This document shows, one piece after another, positions 39,346-51,524 of a stretch of 64,000 bases of DNA. The notes beneath the pieces were generated by a model, which worked only from the letters and a program-made list of their open reading frames with translations, had not been told where the DNA came from and did not search any database. Every line of letters starts with the position of its first letter. The first letter of the stretch is position 1. Position numbers and translations under genes: made by a program. The stretch is from Dysidea avara (lineage: Eukaryota > Porifera > Demospongiae > Dictyoceratida > Dysideidae): NCBI RefSeq assembly GCF_963678975.1, contig NC_089281.1, forward strand, positions 6,783,277 through 6,847,276. The letters are read 5' to 3'.

Positions 39346-40724
39346 ATGACATCATGGACATGGACACGACTGTGGGCTTCTCTGGTAGTCGGTGTTGGGT
39401 TGGGATGGACACTGATGAAATTAACTACCCCTACACCCGAGGATATGGCTCGTAGGGTAAGTGTGTTTGTGTGTGTGTCTGTGTCTGTGTCTGTCTGTCT
39501 GTGTGTCTGTGTGTGTGCGCGTGCGGACACTCGATAATCTATGGTGCGTGCATGTGTTCACCTAAAAGTTTTTTGGCCTTGCACCTTTCCTCCTTTAATG
39601 TTCATCACCCACCTCACTTTTGTTTCCCTACTCTATGCATTTGCATGCTTCCTTTCCAGTGCTAAACTAGAACTCGGATCCAGGTGTATTTTATTAGAAT
39701 GTGCAAACCTTGACATTCAGTAAGGCCGGATTTTGACTGTATCTATGCATAATAGTGTGTCATGCTACCATGTGTTGTAATAAGACTATACCCAACTTCT
39801 TACAAAGAAATTCTAGATAGCAAATGTCAGCAGGTACCAATTATCGGCACTTGTAAAGCATACAAACTACGGAGTATAGTGAAGCTACCCAGTAACATTG
39901 TGGGCTGTATACTCTCTAAAACATTTCTTTCATTCTGTAATTATTGTTACTAGAGTGCTTTGCAAGCTGAGCTAAAGTTGCATTCATAAAAATAATTTTG
40001 TATTGAAAACCAATATGCTTTTGCATCTAACCTGAATGTCTCTTGAATGGCTAGCCTCATTTTCATCAAAGACTATTTTCCCACAAAATTTCACAAAGAA
40101 CCAATGAGGCACCAAAGAGGTAATCACTTACAAATTTTCACTGATAATTGGTCAATCACTGAAGTACGAGGTGCTGGTAGTAGGTACCTTGTACTTATTA
40201 TTGACCCACCATAGGCTTAGCAATTTCACAAGACAATATTATTTAACTCATGTGTATTAATTTATGTGCTAAAAGACTAAAGACTTTTCTATTGACTAGT
40301 TATAGTTCAAACCAAATGTTCATACATCATTGTAGTGAAGAACTACAATCATTTGACAGAAAATAATGCCAATAATTGTAGACTTAAGCTACATATATTT
40401 AAAATCCAGAATCAAAGTATGGTCATGCAATTCCCTTAACACATGGTTGCAATGGTAAATGTTTTGGGTATATACTAGGGGCAGATCTATTTTAATCCTG
40501 GGATACCTTCATTGGGAGAGTCCGTTGTATACCACTATTATACTTCTGCTTATTAGTTCAAAGGTGTACCAAAAGAAACTATGGAGAATATACAGAGAAG
40601 AAATGAAATGTATGATAGGCAAGCAAAGGCTCTTCTAGAGGCTGGAGTGTCATTAGACAGAGTTGAAGTAGTGCTGAAGAAGGCTAAGAAAATAAAAGAA
40701 AAAGATAGAAAAATAGACAATTGA
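39346..40724 (+). CDS. UQCC3: UQCC3/CBP4-like complex III assembly factor
   Basis: Small mitochondrial inner-membrane protein needed for cytochrome b stability during complex III assembly. Two exons, 39346-39456 and 40557-40724, join in phase 0 to give 92 aa. An N-terminal helix (LWASLVVGVGLGWTLMKL) is followed by TTPTPEDMARRFKGVPKETM and ENIQRRNEMYDRQAKALLE. This matches the CBP4 pattern of a helix, then K-TTPT-EEL and a charged ERNKELRRKEQQ-type coil. The C-terminus is Lys-rich (KKAKKIKEKDRKIDN). Length agrees with human UQCC3 (93 aa). The start is the first ATG; there is no cleavable presequence, as expected for this family. Family assignment rests on short similarity. Confidence 0.68.
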
Positions 40725-41156
40725 TTAATAACTGTATACTTTGATCGCTAAAATGATTTTCCCTCAATCACAGGACACGAACCTAACACAGTATTCTTTA
40801 TCAAGTCTTCAATTCAGAGTTTTTGAAATCATACATTATTGGTATATTTGTGAAACAGGCCAACAGAAGTGTTGTGCTGGTTATGTATGATTATAATCCT
40901 GTCTCAGACAGACACATATAGGACTGGGAAGAGGTTACTATAGGATCCTTGATTCTCCTGGAAAAGGATTCCAGAGATTTATAACACCTGCCATGCCATT
41001 ATAAACATTTCATTTGTTCATCGGAAGATTCAAGCTGTATAATTTTCTCTACTACAGGATGACAGGTATACAAATCTCTGCATTACCTACATAAGAGTTA
41101 AGGGGTGTGGACATAAATATTTAGCATTTATATATATATATATATATATATACTAC

Positions 41157-41663
41157 CAATGTTGGGAGTAACGCATTACATAAGTAACGTGTGCATGTTA
41201 TGTAATTATTACTTTTGTGGTAACTAAGTAATATAACGAAATGCGCTATAAAAACACTCAAATTACTTTACTTACAAATGTAACACGTTACCTAAGTAAT
41301 ATAGTTACTGTAACGAGCCTAATATTACGTAATATTATTACTACAAGTAACAAAGTTACTAATCTCGTTAGTAATCCACTGAGGAACGCCTAGCCACAAC
41401 GAAGTAACGAAGCCTACTGGATGAAGCTTATTCACCAGCTTCTTACTTATAACCAAGATTTGCACATTGCCCAACAACGCAATCATGTCACGTGATAAAG
41501 TGGTAGTTTCACACGTGACAGCTTAAGGCTGTGGACACAAAGTAATATAATATGTAATATTATTATAGTTACTTTATTTTATGGTAATATGTAACTAACT
41601 AAATAGTTCAGTTGCAAGTAATATGTAACTAGTTACTTTTACAAAGTAACTTGCCCAACACTG
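41157..41663. mobile_element. hAT-superfamily MITE with 8-bp TSD
   Basis: The left end CAATGTTGGGAGTAACGC and the right end, inverted, CAGTGTTGGGCAAGTTAC are the familiar termini of a widespread hAT MITE. The 8-bp duplication TATACTAC lies on both sides (41149-41156, 41664-41671). The interior is dominated by TAAGTAAC/TAATATTA words. 507 bp with no coding potential, downstream of UQCC3. A (TA)n tract abuts the left side. Confidence 0.85.
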
Positions 41664-42249
41664 TATACTACATACTATCCGGCTATGTTAGTAATATACA
41701 GGTGATCCTGAAGGGATAAAAAATGGAATCCAAGCTTCTAGCTAGTAGGTTGCAAGGTCAATTTTAAGTAGTTGGTGTTTTTTTTAATAACTTTTGCATG
41801 ATCACTATTGTGTGACATCATGCTAACCTTCCCATACATGCATACAGGATCTCAGTTGTATTTCTTGACGCTTCCACTCTTACTATGCCATGGCATCTAT
41901 ATGATGTGCTATGTGTCTGAGATTACTCCTGAATTTGAATTCAAATACACATGCGTAATTTCATGGAACCTGATAGACTATATATGTATACATACTCACA
42001 CACACACATATGCATACTCTATGATAATATTGTAGCTAACTATAATTTACATGCTCATGAGATCAACGCAACTTGTACATATCATATCACAATCATGGTT
42101 ATGAAGGCTATACACTGGTGTAACTGCACACAAATGCAGTCTTAGGCCAGCCACCTGTACGCATGCAGAACTCATCAATAACATGGACCTAAATCTGGTT
42201 CTATATAGACTATTAAGTTTGTAAAGCACATGCATATGGTTTTGTTTAG

Positions 42250-42395
42250 GCTACCACTGCCTACCAGCACCTCTCCCATCACCTCCAGCACTAGATGGTA
42301 AAGTGCTGGACAAAACTAATGTGAAAGAAGCACTTGACCTTCAGATGCTATTAGGTCGGGTGCCCCAATCACTACTGGGCTGGATCAAGGAATAG
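42250..42395 (+). other. Possible orphan terminal exon
   Basis: After a TTGTTTAG acceptor, an open frame of about 48 codons encodes LPAPLPSPPALDGKVLDK and then LDLQMLLGRVPQSLLGWIKE before TAG at 42393. It looks like a last exon, but no upstream exon could be matched in 40725-42249 and the protein is not recognised. It might also be an alternative 3' exon of the UQCC3-like gene. Confidence 0.25.
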
Positions 42396-43229
42396 ACTGC
42401 ATGTGATTGCATTATTAGTATTAATTTCAGGTTGAAAGGCTCAGCCTGTGAAACCTGATTGTTATACAGTGTGGACAGAGGAGATTTAAGATTCGTGATA
42501 CTTCACTGAATCATATGGTATATAGGCCTGTAATTTTTATCAAAATAATTCCATCATGATTGAGGCCAATTAATTGAAAAATAATGATATGATTGGCTGG
42601 ATTTTGCTATTGATGGCAACTTTCAGTATACTGGTTGATCCAGAATACTTGCTGGTACCTGCCGGTACAGTGAGGAACTTATAGTACATGAAGCAGGTGG
42701 TTCCAACCCCAGCATGTGCAGTTGTAGACATTTTATTTTTATTTATTAGACAACTATCCCTCTAGGGACCTGCAAGGAAGCTGATAATAAGCCCATGAAG
42801 TAGGGAGTAGAAACCTGTAACTGAAAACTATGCTGATTGCAGAAAAAAATCCCATTTGCTACAGTCCTGGATGACTGCTATATTAGAGTATGTAATTCGC
42901 ACCAAAGCCCACGTACCACTTTACGGAAGATTACGGTGATGATATCCGGCATTGTAAATTATTATGCAAGGCGTGTCCGATTTAGAGTTTGTGAAAAGAG
43001 CCACGAGTTTTGTCAGACTGAGAATCAACTTAAGGTTTGCTTGTGCTTCATCCTGTCCAATAGCTATTCTCAATGCTATAATTTTCAGGGGGGGGCGTTT
43101 ATAATTGGAAATCACTAAGCGCCACCCCGATTATATTATTTTGTATTCACGTCTTGGTTCACCCAGAGGCTGTTTATTATCTCTGGTTCACCTTCATAGG
43201 GTTTCACAGAGACTCAGCATTCAAGTGAA

Positions 43230-45431
43230 ATGGCTGCTGAAAAGATGAAGATGGTGGCTAATCACCTGACTTGCCCAATTTGTTGTGAGCTGTACAAGAA
43301 GCCAAAATATCTCTCTTGTTACCACTCATACTGTGAGGAGTGTCTCGTAAAATTGCAGGTTGACTCCAACATTACTTGTCCGGAGTGTAGGAAAATGAGT
43401 GTGGTTCCTGCTGGAGGACCGAGGGAGTTACCAAGTAATTTCTTCATCAATCGCATTGTTGATGAAATGGCTCTGAAGGAAAAACTTCAGGGAGAAGAGG
43501 ACGTGAGATGTGACACATGTGTCAGGGATGACCCAGGAATAGTGCTGTGTCTTGACTGTGCTGAATTCCTGTGTAACACTTGTTTTGAACATCACAAGTA
43601 CAGCAGGGAATATCAGGGTCATCAAACAATGCTGCTAAAGGAGATACGATCAGAGAAGATAAATGTCAATGTAAGACCTAAAGTCAAACCACTGCTCTGT
43701 CAGGAACATGACATGGAACTGAATTTCTACTGTGAAACATGTGAGCAGTTAGTGTGTCATTACTGTACTACTAAGGAACACTTTGAACATGATCATAACA
43801 CTGTGAAGAAGATGGCTAGCAAACATAGAGCACAGTTGGACAAAATAATTGAACCAGTAGAGAAGATGACTGATGAACTAGCACAAGCACACAAGAAAAT
43901 CTCCTCCACTAGGGACAGGATTGGGTCACAGGCCACTGAGATAGAAAGAAAAGTTGACGATTACTACGAACAAATATGGCAAAGATTACAACAACAAAGA
44001 GAAGATGTAAAGAAAGAGTTACACGGAGTGTCTACACAAAAGAAAAAAGAAGTTTCAATACAATTAGAGCAAATGGAATATACACAAGCCCAACTGGAAA
44101 GTGTGAAGGAGCTGAATAATGCTGTGAAGAGTGGATCAGACCAAGAAGCATTGTTAGGGATAAAACAAGTAGCAGAAGATGTAAAGAGGTTGACATGTGA
44201 CTACACCAAATTGGAAAGTAAAGCAGTTGAATCAGCAAATATGGAGTTTGTCCCTGCAGAAGAACATAAGGTATCTCTTCCACAGTTTGGGTATTTGTTA
44301 TATGATGATGCTGACCCTCTCAACACTGAAGTAGATGTGATGAAGCAGGTTCTTGTTGGAAACAGAGTCTCTATCAGCATTACACCCAAGGATAGTCATA
44401 ACCGTCGCCCTAAACCAAGTACCATCACAGTACAGGCACAAGCAAAAGCAGAAAGTGTTGTTGCAGTACCGATAAAGGATAACCAAGATGGCAGCTACAC
44501 AGCATCTTTTGTAGCCAATAAAAGTGGAGAAATAAAGTTGTCAATAACTATCAATGGTAGATACTTTCAAGGAAGCCCAATCAGTGTTCAGATACGCCAA
44601 CACTCTACATTAGACAAACCTAGTAAGATAGTTAATGATGGTGGGAAGATAGGACAACCATGGGGTATTGCATTTGGTAAGGATGGTGTGTGGGCAGTAG
44701 TAGATTTTTGCAACAATTGCGTGTGCACATATGATAGCCAAGACCAGCTAATACGAAAAATTGGATCCAGTTGTGTTGGAAATGGTCAGTTTAATAGACC
44801 TGAAGGATTAGGATTTAATGCCGATAACCACTTGTATGTGGTTGAAAATGGTAACCACAGGGTTCAAAAGTTTGACATCGATGGCAGCTATTTACTGCAG
44901 TTCGGCAAGCGTGGATCTGGCAAAGGTGAGCTGTCCCATCCAGTAGGCATCACAGTACATAATGATAGAGTAATAGTTGCTGATAACGGTAATCACCGCA
45001 TCTCGGTGTTCCAGTGTGATGGTCAATTTAGCCAAACATTTGGATCGGGTCTGTTGATGAATCCCTGGGATGTAGCAGTCACCAATAGCAATCAGATAAT
45101 TGTTGCTGAGTGGGGTCATCACTGCATTTCCATCTTTACTCTTGATGGTTACTATGTGAACAATATTGGTACACAAGGTAGCAATAGGGGTCAGTTAAAT
45201 CATCCATCTGGTGTGGCTGTTGATTTGTATGGCTTTATTTTTGTAGCAGATAGTGATAACCATCGTATATCAATCTTTGACAAAGACGGTGGCTTCATAC
45301 ACTGCTTTGGGTCAAGTGGCTCTAGTGACGGTCACTTTTCATCTCCTCGTGGGATAACCTGTAGTCCTAGTGGTAGTGTTTATGTCAGTGACCATAACAA
45401 CAAGAGGATCCAGATCTTTTCTGATTATTAA
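43230..45431 (+). CDS. TRIM-NHL protein (RING, two B-boxes, coiled coil, filamin, NHL)
   Basis: Intronless 733-aa gene of the TRIM2/3/71-type class, which combine E3 ubiquitin ligase activity with NHL-propeller binding to RNA or protein. RING C3HC4 at residues ~15-54 (CPICCEL...CYHSYCEEC...CPEC). B-box 1 at ~90-135 (CDTCVRDDPG...CLDC), B-box 2 at ~155-195 (CQEHDMELNFYCETCEQLVC). Coiled coil at ~200-330. Filamin/ABP280 repeat at ~375-470 (IKDNQDGSYTASF...GSPISV). Six NHL repeats to the C-terminus (e.g. FNRPEGLGFNADNHLYVVENGNHRVQKF). The start ATG directly precedes the RING with no room for a longer N-terminus. Two related, damaged copies lie at 48912-50230 and 52440-53990. Lack of introns amid intron-rich neighbours suggests retroposition then local duplication. 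Specific orthology to one vertebrate TRIM is not claimed. Confidence 0.94.
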   Translation: MAAEKMKMVANHLTCPICCELYKKPKYLSCYHSYCEECLVKLQVDSNITCPECRKMSVVPAGGPRELPSNFFINRIVDEMALKEKLQGEEDVRCDTCVRDDPGIVLCLDCAEFLCNTCFEHHKYSREYQGHQTMLLKEIRSEKINVNVRPKVKPLLCQEHDMELNFYCETCEQLVCHYCTTKEHFEHDHNTVKKMASKHRAQLDKIIEPVEKMTDELAQAHKKISSTRDRIGSQATEIERKVDDYYEQIWQRLQQQREDVKKELHGVSTQKKKEVSIQLEQMEYTQAQLESVKELNNAVKSGSDQEALLGIKQVAEDVKRLTCDYTKLESKAVESANMEFVPAEEHKVSLPQFGYLLYDDADPLNTEVDVMKQVLVGNRVSISITPKDSHNRRPKPSTITVQAQAKAESVVAVPIKDNQDGSYTASFVANKSGEIKLSITINGRYFQGSPISVQIRQHSTLDKPSKIVNDGGKIGQPWGIAFGKDGVWAVVDFCNNCVCTYDSQDQLIRKIGSSCVGNGQFNRPEGLGFNADNHLYVVENGNHRVQKFDIDGSYLLQFGKRGSGKGELSHPVGITVHNDRVIVADNGNHRISVFQCDGQFSQTFGSGLLMNPWDVAVTNSNQIIVAEWGHHCISIFTLDGYYVNNIGTQGSNRGQLNHPSGVAVDLYGFIFVADSDNHRISIFDKDGGFIHCFGSSGSSDGHFSSPRGITCSPSGSVYVSDHNNKRIQIFSDY

Positions 45432-46127
45432 CACAATGATTGTGTGGATCATTTGTTGTGAATGCATCATACTGCATTGTAGTTATTTTTATAACACGTT
45501 TAGTTATAATGTAAAGATTTTTATTGTCTACTACTGGCTTGCATAGTGTGGTTGACCAAACTGTAAGTATGTTTCATAATGTTTGTATAATTATACTTTG
45601 ATATTTTGAATATTTCATTCCATACTTCTTATTTGGTGTGTGTAAAAGATTACTTGTGGAAAGTGGACTGAGTGGAGATTTCGAATGACTTGGGAAGAGC
45701 CTTACCACACCCACGTTATGCATTCGAAGGCAGTTGATGCACAGTGATGGATTGGAGGTAGTTGTCAGGTACACAATTTCTAGCTTAACTTTGATCTCTG
45801 CCGGCGCATTATACTCTAATAAAGCAGTCAGGATTGCTAATCATAGCTCATGCACCTTTGGTAATATGATGGTTATACTATTTATATCGCTGAAAGCATC
45901 TGTATCCATACAGTTAGATCAGTATGCGTTCAATAGAGATACTTAAATGCATTGTCCAAATTTTTACTCCTGGCCTGCTATAACATAACTTTCAGCTACA
46001 GTCTTTTGCAAGTCTTCATGGAAAGATATAACAATTGTTCTTTGAGTGCTCATAATATAAAGTGTAATAGCAGCTTCTTTCACAGCTTACAATAAATAAT
46101 AATGTTAAGAGTCCCTGCAATTCTACT

Positions 46128-47977
46128 ATGATCACCATGCGTTATAGGAAAGATGGAGTTCAGTGTGATAGAGTTTATTGCAAAGCTGATCGCCATCAAC
46201 AACAAAAGTTGCTAACATTGATGTCTTCATACCAGCAGCTCAATGCTGCTGAGAAATGTGGAGACATTTATGAGGTAGCCACTAGCCACATTGTTGGTAT
46301 ATGTATATGATATACAATGAGAATATATTACAGCTGATGGAAGCATGTGCTTCTGTAATTGACTGCTGCCAATTATACAGTCTTGACAATTTGAGTGAAC
46401 ATTATGTGAAGAAAGCCAACAAGAAGTAAGTGTAATAGTTAATCATAAGATGTTGTAGTGATTGTCATAAATCATCAGAGGGTAATGCATGCACATAGTG
46501 GACAAAGCTACAGTACTATAAATGAAAATTCTCTCCCATGCAACATTCAATTTATAGCCTATTCCACCAGTAGCACTCCTGAATGTAAGAGGCCTAAGAG
46601 TTTGTAGTTAATTTGTAGCACAAAAACTTCATACAAGCATGTGTGTGCTTGCATTTTATGTTCTGCTGTTGTTTTGTCTATAAAAGAACTGAAATATGGT
46701 TTAGATTTTGTTCACTGTATTAGCTATGACTTTCAAGGAATGAAGTAAAAGGGCATTCAACTGGCTTTATCTAGCCACTTGTTTGACCACCACATGCAGT
46801 CAGTGTATACTGCTTATATCATTAAGTAGCTACCTCTTTAATAATTCGTAATGGTGGCCACCTCTAGTAGCAGGGGCGTAGCCAGGGGGGGTTCAAAGGG
46901 TTCGGACGAACCCCCTTTTCAGAGTTAAGTTTTTTAAATCGTGATACTGGTTAACTAGAACTGAATTAACTTACACAAATCCACTGAAATGGGTAGCTAC
47001 AGGTCTTCAGGCAGAGGAATTCAAGTACCTCTACTCGCTATTGCGAATGAATTTATAAGAATACACATGTTTACACGTGTACACGTGTTTACATGTGCAC
47101 ACCTACGAAATTCTATACTTAGGGCAGAACCCCCCTTTTGGAAATCCTGCCTACGCCCCTGAGTAGGTACCAAACACAGCTTATTTGTACTTTATGGCCT
47201 CAATAACAAGGCCACCTTGCTATTGAGGCCAAATTTTTTTGTCCCAGAGGTAGCACTATTCATTGTAATAATTAATGCAGCAACAAGCTGCAACAAACCG
47301 CAACAGCAGACTACAAGCATGTAGCAATAAGCAGTGGTAGCAGTAAGCAGGCAGTGGCAACACAGCAGCAACAGCAGCAGCAACCACAGCAAGATAAATA
47401 GCTGGTTATATTGTCAGGGAACAAATTGGTGTACTATCAATCACATTGTAGGTAGTTATTTAACTTAGAGGTGGTTCAGCTTTCCACGACACTCTTATTG
47501 CTTCCTTTAAACATCCTCACGAATTATAATTATATAGTTGGTCATTATAAAGACCTCTTGTGATAATTATCCAATCAAACCATCTAAAGGTTAAATAACT
47601 TTGGGGTAAGTAAGATTTTGTACATTCTGTAAATTTGGTTAATAGTTTGCCTATTTTTATCATGTACTCTTGGTATAACATGGGCAGTCATTCAGTTTTT
47701 ATTATTGAATGGAAGATCACAGCAACAGAAGAATGCTATCTGTCACAACACCATATTTCTGAAGCAGGAAAGAAATTTCTTAGTTCTAAACGAAGGCTAG
47801 TCTGTCTTGATATTGAAACGCTCACAAATGAGATCTGGGATAATAGATATAGTCAAGTGGGAATACAGGGAGCCCATATGAGTGCTCAAAATTCCATTCC
47901 TGCATCAAAATTTATGAAGTGGCTGATGAGAGACATGCAATATACATTGCCTGGGATGATTATTATGTTTATATATG
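46128..47977 (+). CDS. Unidentified three-exon gene candidate
   Basis: Three open exons with GT-AG borders join in phase: 46128-46274, 46334-46425 and 47688-47977. The predicted piece is about 176 aa and runs past a final donor at 47978, so more exons should follow. Residues include CDRVYCKADRHQQQKLLTLM, LMEACASVIDCCQLYSLDNL, HSVFIIEWKITATEECYLSQ and KRRLVCLDIETLTNEIWDN. Mostly helical character with several Cys; no domain recognised. Introns contain the 46871-47161 MITE. The start ATG at 46128 (or 46137) is uncertain since the exon could also begin at an acceptor at 46147. Non-coding coincidence remains possible. Confidence 0.35.
46871..47161. mobile_element. MITE with CAGGGGCGTAGCC termini
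   Basis: The left end CAGGGGCGTAGCCAGGGGGG is mirrored by the right end CTGCCTACGCCCCTG. AGTAG occurs on both sides (46866-46870, 47162-47166) as a 5-bp duplication. 291 bp, no coding potential. These termini are shared by hAT-like elements of many invertebrates. Confidence 0.8.
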
Positions 47978-48195
47978 GTAGGTTATTTGCTTGATGTTTC
48001 ATACACACCTTATACTCAAACTATGCCAGTATAATCAGTGGGTGTCTAACCTGTTTAGTGTGTAAGTGTGGTTATGTTAATGAAGTGTGCGTATACATGT
48101 ATGAATATGTGATCATTTTATTATTGTCACAATGGAGCTTGTATTGTACGTGGCTGGTACCATGTAGACAAGTGTGGGAAAGGTACACTGACATA

Positions 48196-48451
48196 TGTGA
48201 CCGAATTTTGGAAAATCACCCTTATGGGTGCATTTGACACATTGAATATTTAGTTCTGAAACACAGCTAGCATTATAAGTTAAAGTCCTACCCATTTAAG
48301 GATAGAATAAACTATAGATACATTGAATTACAAGAAAAAATTTAGAAATATTTGAAAAGTGTTTTCTGCTATTAACAGCACTATGCTAGTTGCAGAAATT
48401 CTAATTATTTCAGGCACGACCATAAGGGTGATTTTCCAAAATTTGGTCACA
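48196..48451. mobile_element. TA-flanked MITE (Tc1/mariner-like)
   Basis: TGTGACCGAATTTTGGAAAA at the left and TTTTCCAAAATTTGGTCACA at the right are near-exact inverted repeats extending to about 33 bp. Each end is flanked by TA (48194-48195, 48452-48453). 256 bp, no transposase. Lies between the unidentified gene candidate and the headless TRIM copy. Confidence 0.8.
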
Positions 48452-48911
48452 TATTGTGTCTATGTGTATAGTGTATTGACATTGATGTGTTATAGGAAAG
48501 TGTTGAGCACAAGAGATAATATGATAATGAAACAATCAGTTTTTGAAAGTTGAAAAAGTATTGTAAGGATTGATCACGAGTATATAGCTATAAACAATTT
48601 TTATGAGTTGTACTTTTAGTGATGCTCCTATATATCTGTCTAGCTGAGTGTATATTCTGTGCATATACAATTCTTTAGCTATATAGATGGTTCATGGTAC
48701 TGCCACAGTTGTAATTCGAACATTCTAAACAGTTCTTTATGCTCTATAGTTTGTTTATTTTATTTATTATCATATATTTTTTGATCCAACAAATTAAAAA
48801 AATATTCCAATAGTGTATATAACATAACTACAAAATTCTGTACACAAACTAATAATCATATTATAACTATTGTATGTACTGGTGTGTATGAAAATGTCTC
48901 CAATATTATGA

Positions 48912-50230
48912 TCAGTTGACTGAAAAGATTTGGACTCTTTTGCCATGATAGCCAGAAACATAAATCTTGTGATCAGGACTGATGGCTACTCCACGACACC
49001 ATTTAAACTGACCTTTATTACTTCTACAAGACCCAAAGTGATGTATGTAATTGCCATCTTTGTTGAAGACTGATACACGATTATTGCCATACTCTGCTAT
49101 GAAGATGAAGTCATTCAAATCAACAACAATACCACCTGGACCACTGAACTGACCCACACCACTTCCATATGTACCAAACTTTGTTATGTAGTAACCATCT
49201 AGTGTAAAGGTGTGAACACAACTACCACCAAAGTGAACAACAAGCAACTGATTGTTCACTTTAACTGCTACATCATGGGGACTGTTGAACTTTCCTTTCC
49301 CAATAATACAACAAAATGGATCATCAATCTGGAACACTGAAATACGACAATTCTCACAATCAGCAAGATACAATCTACCATCATGTACTGTCACACCACG
49401 TGGACTATTCAGTTGACCATCTTGAGATCCCTTACCACCACCATACTGGAACATGTAGTTACTACTGACATCAAACTTCTGTACCCTGTGGTTACCATAG
49501 TCAGCCACATACAAGTGATCATTACAGTCAAATATTACTCCACATGGGTCATTGAATTGACCAACACCACTACCACGGCTACCGATCTTCTTAATCAGAT
49601 TATCCTGACCATCAAACACATACACACAGTGTTTAGTGGTATCAGCTACTGCCCAAACACCATTCTTACCACATACAATACCATAAGGATTAACCATGCT
49701 ACCACCATTGTTCACTATTTTACTGGGTTTGGTCACTTTAATGTAATCAGGGGGTGTGACATTAACAGTGTAGGGGCTTCCCTTGATTTGCTGTCCGTTA
49801 GCAGAAACTGAGACTTTCACTTTTCCAACATTTCGAGTTGCAAATGAAGCCACATAACTACCATCATTATTATCCCTGACTTGTACAGCTGTCACTTCTC
49901 CACTACTGGACTCTAACTGTACAGAAACTTGACTACCTCCTCTGGAACAGTGATGGCCATTATGATATTTCATGAAGATAGTGAATTCTACCTTTTTACC
50001 AAAAGGAATAGGGTTTGGCAGATTGAATATTTCAGACACAGCTGGATCAACGTGGGTGAATAGTTGACCAAATTGTGGAAGAGGTTGTTTGGTAGACACA
50101 AACTCCATTGTGGCTGATTGTACAGGTTGAGTGTTCAGTTTCTTACACTTGGTGGTTAGTTGTTGCATGCGATCAATTATACTTGCTTCTTTGCAGACAA
50201 TGCTTCTTGGTCAGAGCTCTTCTCCACAAC
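48912..50230 (-). pseudogene. Headless TRIM-NHL copy: filamin plus NHL only
   Basis: An intact 418-codon frame (50168 to 48912) encodes the end of the coiled coil, a filamin repeat (VRDNNDGSYVASFATRNVG...) and six NHL repeats (e.g. FNDPCGVIFDCNDHLYVADYGNHRVQKF), homologous to the C-terminal half of the gene at 43230. Upstream, 50169-50230 still carries coiled-coil remnants (KSSDQEALSAKKQV, cf. KSGSDQEALLGIKQV), but they are out of frame with the main ORF and end at a TAA. RING and B-boxes are absent. The ATG at 50166-50168 (MQQLTTKCKKL) could start a filamin-NHL protein. The long unbroken frame makes it either a recent truncation or a functional non-ligase paralogue. Opposite orientation to the intact gene. 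Confidence 0.75.
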
Positions 50231-51524
50231 ATCTTTAAAAATGTATGTTTGCTTGTTTGTTCAGGAAACAATACTTTGTTGATGCTGTCTCCCTGTTAAA
50301 ATAACTAAGAACGAGTAGTCTGGCGCCGCCCACTCCTTGGCAAAAAGTAATCTTTTGTTGGACAATCATTTGACGTTCCATAGCTATATGCCTTTGGAAA
50401 TATAATGCAAAGACTGTCCTCCGCTACTGGGCCCTAGATGTGGAGGAAGATGTTTTGACTGTGTGTATGTGTGTGCGTGTCCCTTTACTATCAATTATTA
50501 GTTTAGGGGAAATCATCTGACGCAACCAGCAGTTATGATTATGATGTGATTTGGGTTGAGTTGAGTTGTGTCTAATTGAATATATATATATTTTTGAAAC
50601 GATATGATATCTGTGTTTCACCACACCCTTACTTCTTTTGCAAAGGTGCGGGGGTGGTGCCAGACTACAGAACATGTTGTAGTACTCCCAGAAGAGCAAC
50701 CCTTTTTTATGACTGCACTTATGAACAAGCTTTTTAATATTTCCCAACCCAAGGCCCCACCTACTCCATGGATTACAGACCTAGTAAGTTCTAATCTATC
50801 CCAAAGTGGGGAAATAGGAAGGGATGACTGTCTGTTGCAATTAAATAGTAGCCAGTACATTTCTGTCCTTTGTAAAGTCATCGCCTCAAAAGTTGTGCAT
50901 GCATAGCTAGTATGTGTGAGATCTGACAAGTTGAAAGACAAAAAGCCAGAGTGCTCAGTGAGGTCTTTGACATTGAAATCAAGTTACCCTTAAATTTAGT
51001 ATTTTAACACTTTCATACTAGGCCACTTCAACTGGATTATAGTTGTTTCATGGATGAAAATCTCAAAGAGTCGGGTTGTCAAGAGTATATACTGTAATTT
51101 TGAGGTGGAAAATTCATACATTTAAGTAGGTCTAGCTACTGGGTACAAAATGTATTCCTTCAAAATCCTGCTAAATTTGCTTATTCTTTAGAATAAGTGA
51201 GTAGTAGCTGTATACATTCATTTAGAGTTTACAATGGTGTTTGGCTCCATTTTTATAAAAAAGTGAGTCAGTTGGCCCCATGAAACAACATGGCCCTATT
51301 TTTGGATAAAAAACCTAGTAGCTAGGTTGGAGAAATGACTTGCAAGATTCTTGCACGGAAATGTCCCTTTCTTGCAAGTCTTTCTTGTTAGAGTCTTGCA
51401 AGCTATGCCCTGGGTTTGCTTGTGCTACATAACAATGGAACCTGTGTATAACAGTCACCTTTACATACAGGTGGCTTTTGTAGAGTAAAATAGCCTGCGT
51501 AAGGTGGTCAGCAGCACATTAGTG

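Noticed and set aside
49383-49811. 142-codon plus-strand frame inside the headless TRIM copy
   Set aside because: Antisense shadow of the NHL repeats; Thr/Ile-rich composition follows from the repeated codons on the other strand.
50604-50941. Overlapping 100- and 107-codon frames on opposite strands
   Set aside because: No family resemblance, no splice partners and no neighbouring gene that could use them.
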